NCBI GenBank assembly: GCA_021775575.1
Contig: JAJFHO010000237.1
Span: forward strand, 1 to 38,793
Direction of reading: 5' to 3'
Source: Hyphomicrobiales bacterium
GTDB taxonomy: Bacteria > Pseudomonadota > Alphaproteobacteria > Rhizobiales > Methyloligellaceae
DNA length: 38,793 nucleotides
Shown piece after piece: positions 22,820-31,383 of this stretch. The notes beneath the pieces are model-generated. The model searched no databases, was not told the DNA's origin, and saw only the letters and a list, made by a program, of their open reading frames with translations. The position numbers and the translations under genes were made by a program. Position 1 is the first letter of the stretch. Each line of letters opens with the position of its first letter.

Positions 22820-24148
22820 TTGCGCACGCGCAGCTTGCTTGGCCTTATGCTGGCGGTACTGGCCGCGGGAATTTTGGCGCTCTGGTACAGCCATGAGAAC
22901 CAGGAGTACCGCCTTTCGATAGCAGCGGGCCAGACCACGGGCCAGGCATACCAGATCGTCAAGGCGATCCAGACGGTTGCCCAACGCCATTATCCCAAAC
23001 TGAGGATCGAGGTGTTTGAAACGCGCGGCTCTCTGCAGAATGCGCGATTGCTCGAAAACGGCTCTGTCGACTTGGCGACGACCCAGTCGGATCTGGTCAT
23101 CGGAACCCACGCCCAACTGGTCGCCGGGCTCTATTCCGATGCGTATCAACTTGTTGTCCGCGGTGACAGCGAAATTCGCACCATGGCGGATCTGATCGGC
23201 AAGCGCATCGCGCTGCCGCCGGAGCGAAGCAGCGAATATAATGCCTTCCTGTTTCTGGCCGAGCATTATCATCTGCCGATGTCCGGGATGGAAATTTTTG
23301 CCGGCACCGAGGCAACGACGGACTGGCTGTTCCTGGACGGCAATGTCGATGCCCTGTTTCGTGTTCGGGCGCCAGGCGACGCATCGGTTCTCAACCTTAT
23401 TGAAAAAGCGGACTCGAGGATTGTCGCCATACCTCAGGCCCAGGCCCTGAAGCTCAAGCAGCCGGCGCTTGAGATGGGCACCATACCCAAGGGCTCCTAC
23501 AATGGCCGCCCCGAAGTGCCGGACGAGGATCTGGAAACCGTTTCGGTACAGCGCTTGCTGCTTGCCAGATCGGACGCCCCGGAGAACGCGATCGCAAAGT
23601 TGACATCGGTATTGTTCGAGCGGCGGCGCGAACTGATTGATCTCCTTCCGCTGGCCGGCTCGATTTCCGCCCCCGACCGCAGCAGCGGCACCTTTCTGCC
23701 GATCCACGGCGGCGCCCAGGCGTTTTACGACCGGGACGCTCCGTCATTCCTGCAGGAGAATGCGGAGCCGATCGCCTTGATGGTTTCCGTCCTGGTCATA
23801 TTGACGTCGGCCTATCTGCAACTCAGTGCCCGGCGCCGGAAGCGTGTTCTGGACGTCTATAACAGTGAACTGCTGGCGCTAGCCAAAAAAGCGCGGGCGG
23901 CAAAATCCTTCACGCAGCTGGATGAATGCGACACCAGGCTTGCCGGCTTCGTTGGCCGGGTCGTCACCTCCGCGGAGGAGGGGCAGATCAACTCCAGCGA
24001 TTTCAACCTGTTCCAGTTTACCTATGAGGCGGTTGAGGATGCGATCCGGGACCGCGAGCAACAGCTCGAGCGCGCCTACCGCGAGGAACGCGAGGACGAA
24101 AATCTCGCACAGCGCAGGCGCGGCTCCGGCAAGGTGCGGCGGCGATGA
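22820..24148 (+). CDS. Membrane-anchored TAXI-type solute-binding protein with cytoplasmic tail
   Basis: A 442-residue protein. One hydrophobic segment at about 6-22 anchors the N-terminus. A periplasmic TAXI-family TRAP solute-binding domain spans about 30-300 (LSIAAGQTTGQAYQIVKAI, VDLATTQSDLV, TMADLIGKRIALPP). A second helix at about 316-336 (IALMVSVLVILTSAYL) is followed by a cytoplasmic helical tail of about 105 residues ending in a basic cluster. Ordinary TAXI proteins are free in the periplasm and paired with TRAP permease genes, and no permease is present here. The start is a TTG at 22820 with GGGGAG upstream. It overlaps the next gene, a Cache-domain protein, by 4 bp (ATGA). Together they look like the input side of a sensor. 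Confidence 0.85.
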   Translation: MRTRSLLGLMLAVLAAGILALWYSHENQEYRLSIAAGQTTGQAYQIVKAIQTVAQRHYPKLRIEVFETRGSLQNARLLENGSVDLATTQSDLVIGTHAQLVAGLYSDAYQLVVRGDSEIRTMADLIGKRIALPPERSSEYNAFLFLAEHYHLPMSGMEIFAGTEATTDWLFLDGNVDALFRVRAPGDASVLNLIEKADSRIVAIPQAQALKLKQPALEMGTIPKGSYNGRPEVPDEDLETVSVQRLLLARSDAPENAIAKLTSVLFERRRELIDLLPLAGSISAPDRSSGTFLPIHGGAQAFYDRDAPSFLQENAEPIALMVSVLVILTSAYLQLSARRRKRVLDVYNSELLALAKKARAAKSFTQLDECDTRLAGFVGRVVTSAEEGQINSSDFNLFQFTYEAVEDAIRDREQQLERAYREEREDENLAQRRRGSGKVRRR

Positions 24149-25245
24149 AACTGTCCGAGCATCAAATAAACGGGATCATTCTGGTCTGCGTGGCCGCGCT
24201 GGCCGCGGCCGCCTTGGGCGGATTTTATGTCCACCGCGAAGTCAGGAAAACCGTATTCGCCGACGCTTTCAACCGGCTGACGCTGTTTCATGGTTTGCGT
24301 AAAGCGACCGTCGAGGACCATATGCGCTCGAAGGCGTCCGATGTGAGGGCAATCAGCGGCAACCCGCGCGTCGTCGATACATTTTTCCAACTCGCCGAAG
24401 CGTGGCATGAGGTCGGCCCGCAGCCGTCGCGGACGCTGCGCCGTCTCTACATTGACGACAATCCCTTCCGGGCCGGAGAGAAAAGGCTTCTGCGCAGCGC
24501 CAGAGACGGATCCCGCTATACCGACATCCATCAGGAGTTTCACAACTGGGCACGGCGGTTTCTGGAACATTTCGATTACCGCGACCTGTACCTGATCGAC
24601 CGTGACGGGAACATTCTCTACACGGTGGAAAAGAAAGACGACTATGCCACCAACCTGACTGACGGTCCGTATGGCGAAAGCGCCCTCTGGTTCGTATTTC
24701 AGCAGGCGATACGCCAGGGCGGCAGCCGTGTCACATTGTCGGACTTTGAGCTCTTTGGCCGGACTGACGGCTCTCCCGCGGCCTTCGCCGGCAGCGCGAT
24801 CGTCGACAAGGATGGCGAGGCCGTAGGCGTGTTCGCGGTGCGGATGTCGCCCGCGGCAATCAACGATATGCTGCGCACGACCGCCGGCATGGGCGAAACG
24901 GGACAAACATATATTGTCGGCAACGACAGGCTGATGCGCAGCCAGTCGCGCTTCATCAAGGAATCGACGCTCCTGAAAACCGTTGTCGAGACCGAATCCG
25001 TCGGCGAGGGCCTCGGCGGCTTCAGCGGCTCGCGAACCGGTCCCGACTACAGGGGCGTGCGCGTTCTCTCGGTTTTTTCGGGATTGGATTTCGGCGGACC
25101 GCCCTGGGTCCTTATCGCGGAAATGGACGAGGCGGAAGTGCTGGGCCGCATGCGCCTCTGGCCGGCGCTGATTGCCGCTCTTGTCGCCGCACTGATCGCG
25201 GCGGCGGCCGCGCATCTGGCGCACCGCGTCTACACCGGGACCTGA
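24145..25245 (+). CDS. Cache-domain membrane protein without output domain
   Basis: A 366-residue protein with a transmembrane helix at about 9-28, a large periplasmic domain and a second helix at about 341-361, ending within a few residues after it. The periplasmic part has double-Cache features: YRDLYLIDRDGNILYTVEKKDDYATNL, a FAGSAIVDKDGEAVGVFAVRMS strand pair and GETGQTYIVGND. Normally such domains feed HAMP, histidine kinase, GGDEF or chemoreceptor domains. None is present and the stop is clean, with no frame continuing beyond it. Translation is coupled to the TAXI gene (ATGA overlap), so the two may work as a complex, with the TAXI cytoplasmic tail carrying the signal. Ligand unknown. 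Confidence 0.82.
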   Translation: MKLSEHQINGIILVCVAALAAAALGGFYVHREVRKTVFADAFNRLTLFHGLRKATVEDHMRSKASDVRAISGNPRVVDTFFQLAEAWHEVGPQPSRTLRRLYIDDNPFRAGEKRLLRSARDGSRYTDIHQEFHNWARRFLEHFDYRDLYLIDRDGNILYTVEKKDDYATNLTDGPYGESALWFVFQQAIRQGGSRVTLSDFELFGRTDGSPAAFAGSAIVDKDGEAVGVFAVRMSPAAINDMLRTTAGMGETGQTYIVGNDRLMRSQSRFIKESTLLKTVVETESVGEGLGGFSGSRTGPDYRGVRVLSVFSGLDFGGPPWVLIAEMDEAEVLGRMRLWPALIAALVAALIAAAAAHLAHRVYTGT

Positions 25246-25251
25246 TGTTTC

Positions 25252-26487
25252 TTACGGAATTTCGCCACGCAGCAACGCCGGCACCTCTCCGGTCGCGCCG
25301 GCCGCTTCATGCACGAAGAAGCGCTTGAGCGGCGGTGTTCGGTCGACGAGACCCAGGCCAAGCGAGCGGAGCGCGCGCAGTGGTGCATTATCATTTGAAA
25401 ACAGCCGGTTAAGCCCATCCATGGCAAAGCCGGAGAAGGCGCTGTCGAACCGCCGCCAGCGCTCATAGCGTTGCAGCGTCTGCGGCGCGCCGGCTTCCAG
25501 TCCGACGCGTCTGGCATCGACCACGACTTCAGCCAGGGCCGCGACATCGCGCAGACCGATATTGAGCCCCTGACCGGCCAGCGGGTGCACACCATGCGCC
25601 GCATCGCCGATCAGCGCCAGACGGTCGGCGACGAAGCGGCGGGCGATATGCAAATCCAGAGGAAAAGCGGCGCGCGGACCAGCCAGCGAAATTGCTCCGA
25701 AGCGCACGCCGAAGCGGGGTTTCACTTCGGCCAGAAAGGCCTCGTCGCCGCGCGCGACCACATCGCGCCCGAAGGTCTCACGCTCGGTCCAGACAATCGA
25801 TGAGCGATTGCCCGTCAGCGGCAGAATCGCGAAGGGTCCGGAGGGCAGGAAATGCTGGATGGCAAGGCCGTTATGCGGTTTTTCGTGGGCGATGGTGGTG
25901 ACGATACCGACCTGGGAATAGCCCCAGCCGGTGGTCTTGATGCCGGCCTGTTTGCGCAGGACCGACCTGCGGCCGTCGGCGGCGACCAGAAGGCCGGCCA
26001 TGAGTTCGTCTCCGCTGCCGAGCCGAACGCTGACGCCACTATCCCCGGTCTCATACCCGCTCACCATCTCGGGTGCACGAAAGTCGATGCCGGGCTGCTG
26101 GCGCGCCCGGGCGATAAGGGCGGCGCGCAGGACATGGTTTTCCGCCATGAAGGCCGCCGGCTCGCCCGGTTTGAGTTCGCTGTCGAAATGAAGCAGGCGC
26201 GGGCGGACAATCGACTTCAGTCCCGAATCGGTAATGTCAATTTCCAGGATCGGCTGAACGGACATTTCCACCGCCGCCCACACGCCAAGCGCCTCGAACA
26301 GTTGCCGGCTGGCCGCGGAAAGCGCCGTCGCGCGGCCGTCCGATTCACCCTTTACCGCGTCATCGGGCGGTGTCCGGTCGACGACCGCGACCCGCATCGA
26401 GGCATCGGCGCTGGTCAGCGCAAGCGCAAGGCTCAACCCGGCGAAGCTGCCGCCGGCTATCGCGATGTCATATCGTTCGTTGCTCAT
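25252..26487 (-). CDS. UbiH/COQ6-family FAD-dependent hydroxylase
   Basis: A 411-residue flavoprotein monooxygenase of the ubiquinone-biosynthesis hydroxylase family. The Rossmann dinucleotide motif IAGGSFAGLSLAL is at 10-22, the DG motif VAADGRRSVLR at 168-177 and the second FAD motif GDAAHGVHPLAGQGLN at 294-309. It should hydroxylate the benzoquinone ring at C5, C6 or C1; which position cannot be told because alphaproteobacterial UbiH/UbiF/UbiL/UbiM types overlap in specificity. It is convergent with the Cache gene (6 bp apart) and divergent from the CitE-like gene. The ribosome site is weak (TTTGAA). Confidence 0.9.
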   Translation of the reverse strand: MSNERYDIAIAGGSFAGLSLALALTSADASMRVAVVDRTPPDDAVKGESDGRATALSAASRQLFEALGVWAAVEMSVQPILEIDITDSGLKSIVRPRLLHFDSELKPGEPAAFMAENHVLRAALIARARQQPGIDFRAPEMVSGYETGDSGVSVRLGSGDELMAGLLVAADGRRSVLRKQAGIKTTGWGYSQVGIVTTIAHEKPHNGLAIQHFLPSGPFAILPLTGNRSSIVWTERETFGRDVVARGDEAFLAEVKPRFGVRFGAISLAGPRAAFPLDLHIARRFVADRLALIGDAAHGVHPLAGQGLNIGLRDVAALAEVVVDARRVGLEAGAPQTLQRYERWRRFDSAFSGFAMDGLNRLFSNDNAPLRALRSLGLGLVDRTPPLKRFFVHEAAGATGEVPALLRGEIP

Positions 26488-26658
26488 TTCAAATTGCAGC
26501 CGGTTACTATATTGAGGTGCGTCGGAACCATCCCTTGTTCAGGCCGGTCTGGCCCCGCCCCATTTTCGTCTCCAGCACGGGCAAACACAAGCCGCCCGTT
26601 CGATGTGAAAAAGCGGCATCTGGACGCCCTGGTCGTTATTGCGGTCTAATATCCCACC

Positions 26659-27546
26659 ATGAGCCTTGCCCCTTTACGCAGCAAACTGTTTGTCCCGGCG
26701 TCGCGGCCGGAGCTGTTCGGCAAGGCGCTGGCGAGCGCGGCGGATGCTATATCCATCGATCTTGAAGACGCGGTTCCGGAGGCGCGCAAGGATGAGGCCC
26801 GCCAACACGCCGCCGCATTGCTCGGGCGGGTTGCCGCCGAGCCGCCGGCGAAAACGATAATGGTGCGGATCAATGGGTTGCGGACGCGCCATTGCGACAG
26901 CGACCTTGCTGCAATCGTGCGTCCGGGTCTGGATATCGTAACGCTGCCGAAAGCGGAATCGGAGCAGGACATCGGGTCCCTCGCCAGACGGCTGGCGGAC
27001 GCCGCCGGGCAAGCCGGAATGGAGCGTGCGCCGGGAATATTGGCGACGATCGAGTCTCCAGCCGGGCTGCGGCGCGCCGCCGGGATAGCCGGCGCCGACA
27101 AAAGCGTCATCGGCCTGCAACTGGGTTTTGCGGATTTATTCGAGCCTTTAGGGATCGACAGGGGCGACGCGAACGCGGTTCATCAAGTCCAGCTCGCGGT
27201 GCGGCTGGCGGCCGGGGAGGCCGGTTTGCCTGCCTATGACGCGGTCTTTACCGATGTGCGCGACGGCGAGGGCTTTACGCGCGAGGCGCAAGCCGCCAAG
27301 CGGCTCGGATTTTCGGGAAAGAGCTGTATCCATCCCAGCCAGGTCGCGCTGGCCAACGCGGCATTCCAGCCGAGCGATGCGGAAATTTCAGCTGCCCTGC
27401 AAATCGTAGAGGCGTCGCGGGAGGCGGCGCAAAACGGGCTCGGGGCTTTCCTGCTGGAGGGGCGGATGATCGACGCGCCTTTCACGCGCCGCGCCGAAGC
27501 CGTGCTCGCCGCAGCCAAACGGCTTGGCCGCTTGCCAACCGACTGA
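26659..27546 (+). CDS. CitE-like CoA ester lyase (HpcH/HpaI aldolase family)
   Basis: A 295-residue TIM-barrel enzyme of the citrate lyase beta-subunit-like family, which splits malyl-, citramalyl- or similar CoA thioesters with Mg2+. Motifs in order: SKLFVPASRP (8-17), ISIDLEDAVP (31-40), VRING (69-73), metal ligand E132 in ATIESPAG, D159 in GFADLFEPLG, and GFSGKSCIHPSQV. It is followed after 9 bp by a CaiB-family CoA-transferase, so the pair probably activates a dicarboxylic acid as its CoA ester and cleaves it. Citramalate or itaconate breakdown is one possible pathway. No citrate lyase alpha or gamma subunits are nearby, so it is not part of classical citrate lyase. Confidence 0.9.
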   Translation: MSLAPLRSKLFVPASRPELFGKALASAADAISIDLEDAVPEARKDEARQHAAALLGRVAAEPPAKTIMVRINGLRTRHCDSDLAAIVRPGLDIVTLPKAESEQDIGSLARRLADAAGQAGMERAPGILATIESPAGLRRAAGIAGADKSVIGLQLGFADLFEPLGIDRGDANAVHQVQLAVRLAAGEAGLPAYDAVFTDVRDGEGFTREAQAAKRLGFSGKSCIHPSQVALANAAFQPSDAEISAALQIVEASREAAQNGLGAFLLEGRMIDAPFTRRAEAVLAAAKRLGRLPTD

Positions 27547-27555
27547 GATGCGCCG

Positions 27556-28800
27556 ATGCCGCCCCAGTTGAAAAAACAGGACTATAAGAAGGACGCGACC
27601 GGACCGCTCAGCGGCGTGCGCGTCGTCGACCTTTCGCGCCTTTTCGCCGGCAATGCGCTGACCCAGATACTGGCCGATTTCGGCGCCGAAGTAATCAAGA
27701 TCGAACCGCCGGCGGGCGACACCTTGCGCGGTTGGCGCACAGAAGGCGTCTCGACGCATTGGAAGGTCTTCGGGCGCAACAAGAAGAGTCTGTGCCTGGA
27801 GCTGCGAAAAGAGCGCGCCAGGGAAATTCTGCTCGAAATGGTCCCCTCGGCTCAGATTTTTGTCGAGAGCTTTCGCCCCGGCAGGCTGGAAATGATGGGC
27901 CTGGGACCGGAGGAATTGTTTAAGCGAAATCCCTCCCTCGTGATCGTGCGCATATCCGGCTGGGGCCAGGACGGGCCTTACGCCCAGCGGCCCGGCTTCG
28001 GCACCGTGATCGAGGGCATTACGGGCTTTGCGTCGATGAACGGGTTTGCCGACCGTGAGCCGGTGCTGCCACCGATCTATCTGGCCGATGCCTTTGCCGG
28101 GGTCTACGGCGTGTCGGGCGTTATGGTGGCGTTGCGCGAAGTGGAAATGAATGGCGGCCGGGGCCAGGTCATCGACCTGCCGCTGCTTGACCCCCTTTTC
28201 ACCATGCTCGGGCCTCAGGCGGCGCAGTACCAGCTGACCGGCAAGGTGAAGCAGCGTACCGGCAACCGCTCGACCAATGCGGCGCCGCGCAATGCCTATC
28301 TATGCAAGGATGGACTCTATGTCTGCCTGTCGGCCTCGATCCAGGGGATGACCGAGAGATTGCTGCGCGCCATCGGTCAGGAGGCGCTGATCGACGATCC
28401 GAGATTCAAGGACAACACCGCCCGCGTGGAGAACGCGGAACAGCTCGACGAAATCATCGGCGCATTCATCGCCAAACGAACCCAGGAGGAGAATGTCGCC
28501 TTTTTCGAAAAGGCAGAGATCACCATCGGGCCGATCTACGACATCTCGCAGATTATCGAGGACCCGCATTTTATCGAGCGCGAAGTGCTGGCGGATTATC
28601 CCGACGCCGAAACCGGAACTTTCCCCATGCACCCCGTCGTGCCGCGTTTGCAGGGAACGCCCGGTGCGATCCGGTCGCCGGCGCCAAATATCGGTCAGCA
28701 CAATCGCGAGCTGCTGGAAGAGGTCGGCGTGGACGACGAGGCCTATGCCCAACTGATCGCAGACGGCGTCACGCGCGAAGGCGAGCTGCGCAACAGTTAG
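27556..28800 (+). CDS. CaiB/BaiF-family (type III) CoA-transferase
   Basis: A 414-residue enzyme that moves CoA between carboxylic acids through an aspartyl-CoA intermediate. The family start VRVVDLSRLFAGNALTQILADFGAEVIKIE is at 21-50. The catalytic aspartate is D178 in PPIYLADAF, and SFRPGRLEMMGLGPEEL and ISGWGQDGPYAQRPGFG are also typical. Length is normal. It follows the CitE-like gene by 9 bp. The substrate is not deducible; formyl-CoA, succinyl-CoA:malate/citramalate and racemase-type relatives (Amacr) share these motifs, but the lyase partner favours a dicarboxylate. Confidence 0.92.
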   Translation: MPPQLKKQDYKKDATGPLSGVRVVDLSRLFAGNALTQILADFGAEVIKIEPPAGDTLRGWRTEGVSTHWKVFGRNKKSLCLELRKERAREILLEMVPSAQIFVESFRPGRLEMMGLGPEELFKRNPSLVIVRISGWGQDGPYAQRPGFGTVIEGITGFASMNGFADREPVLPPIYLADAFAGVYGVSGVMVALREVEMNGGRGQVIDLPLLDPLFTMLGPQAAQYQLTGKVKQRTGNRSTNAAPRNAYLCKDGLYVCLSASIQGMTERLLRAIGQEALIDDPRFKDNTARVENAEQLDEIIGAFIAKRTQEENVAFFEKAEITIGPIYDISQIIEDPHFIEREVLADYPDAETGTFPMHPVVPRLQGTPGAIRSPAPNIGQHNRELLEEVGVDDEAYAQLIADGVTREGELRNS

Positions 28801-28813
28801 CCGAGGAAAGCCA

Positions 28814-29716
28814 ATGCCCGCGCCCCCTGGAGTTGCCTATATAAATCGGGAATTTGTCCCGATAGAGAATGCGAAAATCTCGGTTCTCGACTGGGGCTTT
28901 CTGCACTCTGATGCGACATACGATGTTGTGCATGTGTGGAAGGGACGTTTCTTCAGACTGGACGCTCATATCGATCGATTTCTGGAATCGGCGAAACGAA
29001 TCCACTTGTCATTGCCTGTTGGCCGAACCGAACTGGAGAGAATTCTCGCTGAATGCACCGCCCGCTCGGGACATGACGACGCCTACGTTGAAATGATTTT
29101 GACCCGCGGTGTCTCTTCCGCATTTTCCCGCGATCCGCGCGACGCCGTGAACCAGCTAATTTGTTTCGCAATTCCTTTTGGATGGATATTGAAGCCGGAA
29201 CAACGGGAGGAAGGGCTTTTGGTCGCGATCTCCGACATCCAGAGGATTCCGGCCGAATCTGTCGATCCGAGGGTAAAAAACTACCATTGGCTGGACTTCG
29301 TGATGGGGCTTTACGACGCTTTTGAGCGCGGCGCAGGCAGCGTCATTCTCAAGGACGGCTCGGGAAATTTGACAGAGGGGCCTGGCTTCAACATCTTCGT
29401 CGTCAAGGATGGGCGGATTGCGACTCCGGACCGCGGCGTACTTGAGGGGATTACCCGCAGAACGGTTTTGGAAATCGCTGGAGAACTCGATATTCGCGTC
29501 GAGCAGCGGACCGTCTCGGCAGAAGACCTCCTTGGCGCTGACGAAGCGTTTGCAACCTCCACCGCCGGTGGCGTCATGCCGGTCACAAGGGTCAATGGTT
29601 CATCCGTCGCGGATGGAAAAATGGGCCCAATAACAAAGCAATTGATTGAGACCTATTGGGCAAAGCATTCCGATCCCAGTTGGTCAGTCGGCGTGAGCGA
29701 GGTTCTCTCTCGCTGA
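28814..29716 (+). CDS. Class IV aminotransferase resembling (R)-selective amine transaminases
   Basis: A 300-residue PLP enzyme of fold type IV; K155 in DPRVKNYHW is the PLP lysine. Long stretches match my memory of fungal (R)-amine transaminases such as the Aspergillus terreus enzyme: LDWGFLHSDATYDV with H31, Y36 and V38, GRFFRLDAHIDR, DAYVEMILTRG with Y91 and E93, TPDRGVLEGITRR and TSTAGGVMPVT, followed by MGPITK. BCAT and D-amino-acid transaminase have other residues at these places, so amine rather than alpha-carboxylate recognition is likely. GAGGAAA precedes the ATG. The gene is visibly less GC-rich than its neighbours, which suggests a later arrival. It follows the CoA-transferase by 13 bp and could be co-transcribed. 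The natural substrate is unknown. Confidence 0.85.
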   Translation: MPAPPGVAYINREFVPIENAKISVLDWGFLHSDATYDVVHVWKGRFFRLDAHIDRFLESAKRIHLSLPVGRTELERILAECTARSGHDDAYVEMILTRGVSSAFSRDPRDAVNQLICFAIPFGWILKPEQREEGLLVAISDIQRIPAESVDPRVKNYHWLDFVMGLYDAFERGAGSVILKDGSGNLTEGPGFNIFVVKDGRIATPDRGVLEGITRRTVLEIAGELDIRVEQRTVSAEDLLGADEAFATSTAGGVMPVTRVNGSSVADGKMGPITKQLIETYWAKHSDPSWSVGVSEVLSR

Positions 29717-29847
29717 CACGTGACCACAAATAGCCGCACGGAGAAACAGGTACTGCGGATCATTGACGTCGCAGGGGTTGCGAATTCGGCTAAACGCTCC
29801 CCGCGGTGCTTGACAGAGGCACTCCGGATCGTCCTTAACGGGCGGCG

Positions 29848-30711
29848 ATGCCAGACGCCGTCAAAAAACTGCTTTCCATTCTTGATCTGGAGACGCTGGA
29901 GCAGAATCTGTTCCGCGGCCGTAGCCCGCAGGATGGCTGGCAGCGGGTGTTCGGCGGCCAGGTGATCGGCCAGGCGCTGGTCGCGGCGGAGCATACGGTT
30001 GAAGACCGGGTCGCCCATTCGCTGCACGGCTATTTCATGCGCCCGGGCGACCCGAAGGTGCCGATCATCTACGAGGTCGACCGCATCCGCGACGGCGGCA
30101 GCTTCAACACAAGGCGCGTCGTCGCGATCCAGCACGGCCATGCCATCTTCTCCATGTCGGCGTCTTTTCACGTCGTCGAAGAGGGGGTCGACCATCACTT
30201 CGCCATGCCCGATGTGCCGGGGCCTGACGAATTGCCGAGCCTGAACGATATCAAGGAGGCGGAGATTGAGAAATTTCCGCAGGTCATCAAAACCTATTTC
30301 GAGCGCGAGCGGCCGATCGAGATCAAGCCCGTGGATCTGACCCGCTTCCTGCATCCGGAGAAACGCGATCCGGTCCAGTATGTGTGGATGCGCGTTACCG
30401 GCAGATTGCCCGACGACGCCGCGCTTCATCAATGCGCGCTTGCCTACGCGTCCGACTTCACCCTTCTCGATACCGCGCTCATCGCGCATGGGCTGGTGCT
30501 CTACGACCCGACGCTGATGCTCGCCAGCCTCGACCACGCGATGTGGTTTCATCGCCCCTTCCGCGCCGATGAATGGCTGCTCTATGCCCAGGACAGCCCC
30601 GCCTCCCATGGCGCGCGCGGCTTTACCCGCGGCAGTGTCTACACGCGCCAGGGCGTGCTCGTCGCCTCCGCCACCCAGGAAGGCCTGATCCGCAAGAAAC
30701 GCGCCCGCTGA
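29848..30711 (+). CDS. tesB: Acyl-CoA thioesterase II (TesB)
   Basis: A 287-residue cytoplasmic double-hotdog thioesterase that hydrolyses acyl-CoA to free fatty acid and CoA. The TesB catalytic set is visible as D203 (YASDFTLLD), S227 in LASLDHAMWFH (Thr in E. coli) and Q277 in SATQEGLIR. The N-terminal hotdog has VFGGQVIGQALVAA and HSLHGYFMRPGDP. Length equals E. coli TesB. The ATG at 29848 has no clear ribosome site. The 131 bp upstream hold no gene. Confidence 0.95.
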   Translation: MPDAVKKLLSILDLETLEQNLFRGRSPQDGWQRVFGGQVIGQALVAAEHTVEDRVAHSLHGYFMRPGDPKVPIIYEVDRIRDGGSFNTRRVVAIQHGHAIFSMSASFHVVEEGVDHHFAMPDVPGPDELPSLNDIKEAEIEKFPQVIKTYFERERPIEIKPVDLTRFLHPEKRDPVQYVWMRVTGRLPDDAALHQCALAYASDFTLLDTALIAHGLVLYDPTLMLASLDHAMWFHRPFRADEWLLYAQDSPASHGARGFTRGSVYTRQGVLVASATQEGLIRKKRAR

Positions 30712-30869
30712 CGGGCGAAGGCCGAGCCCTGGCACAGGCCGGAGCTTGGCTGCCTAAAATTTGATCATGGCTCAGAATATGCATAATTTTTCAGCATATT
30801 TGGCTGATCCCAGGGTCTGGCGATAGCGCCTTGCTCCGATTTTCTTCAATATAAACAACATGTTATCGA

Positions 30870-30886
30870 CCAGATTGCGAATCTGG
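30870..30886. repeat. Perfect palindrome overlapping the glnK -24 element
   Basis: CCAGATT-GCG-AATCTGG has perfect 7-bp arms. Its right end overlaps the GG of the sigma54-like -24 element (30884-30889), so a bound protein would block the promoter. It may be an operator. Confidence 0.5.
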
Positions 30887-30899
30887 CACAGGCTTTGAT
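30884..30899 (+). promoter_or_regulatory. Sigma54-like promoter for glnK-amtB
   Basis: TGGCAC-AGGCT-TTGAT matches the sigma54 consensus TGGCACR-N4-TTGCW except for the C of the -12 element. It lies 112 bp before the glnK start. Upstream, ATGCATAATTTTTCAGCAT (about 30778-30796) is dyad-like and could bind NtrC. glnK-amtB is a classical NtrC/sigma54 target, which supports the call. The remaining gap between tesB and glnK (30712-31010) shows nothing else. Confidence 0.5.
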
Positions 30900-30998
30900 T
30901 GTTTGGTGCCGGTTGCGGGTCCGATTGCCCGTTTGCCGGGAATAAGCAGGGCGTCGCGGAGCGCATGGATTGCCAAATGCATACCGCCGACAATTTAG

Positions 30999-31349
<351 letters not shown>

Positions 31350-31383
31350 TTACTTCGAATCACGTGTTTTTCAGGGGCTTAAA

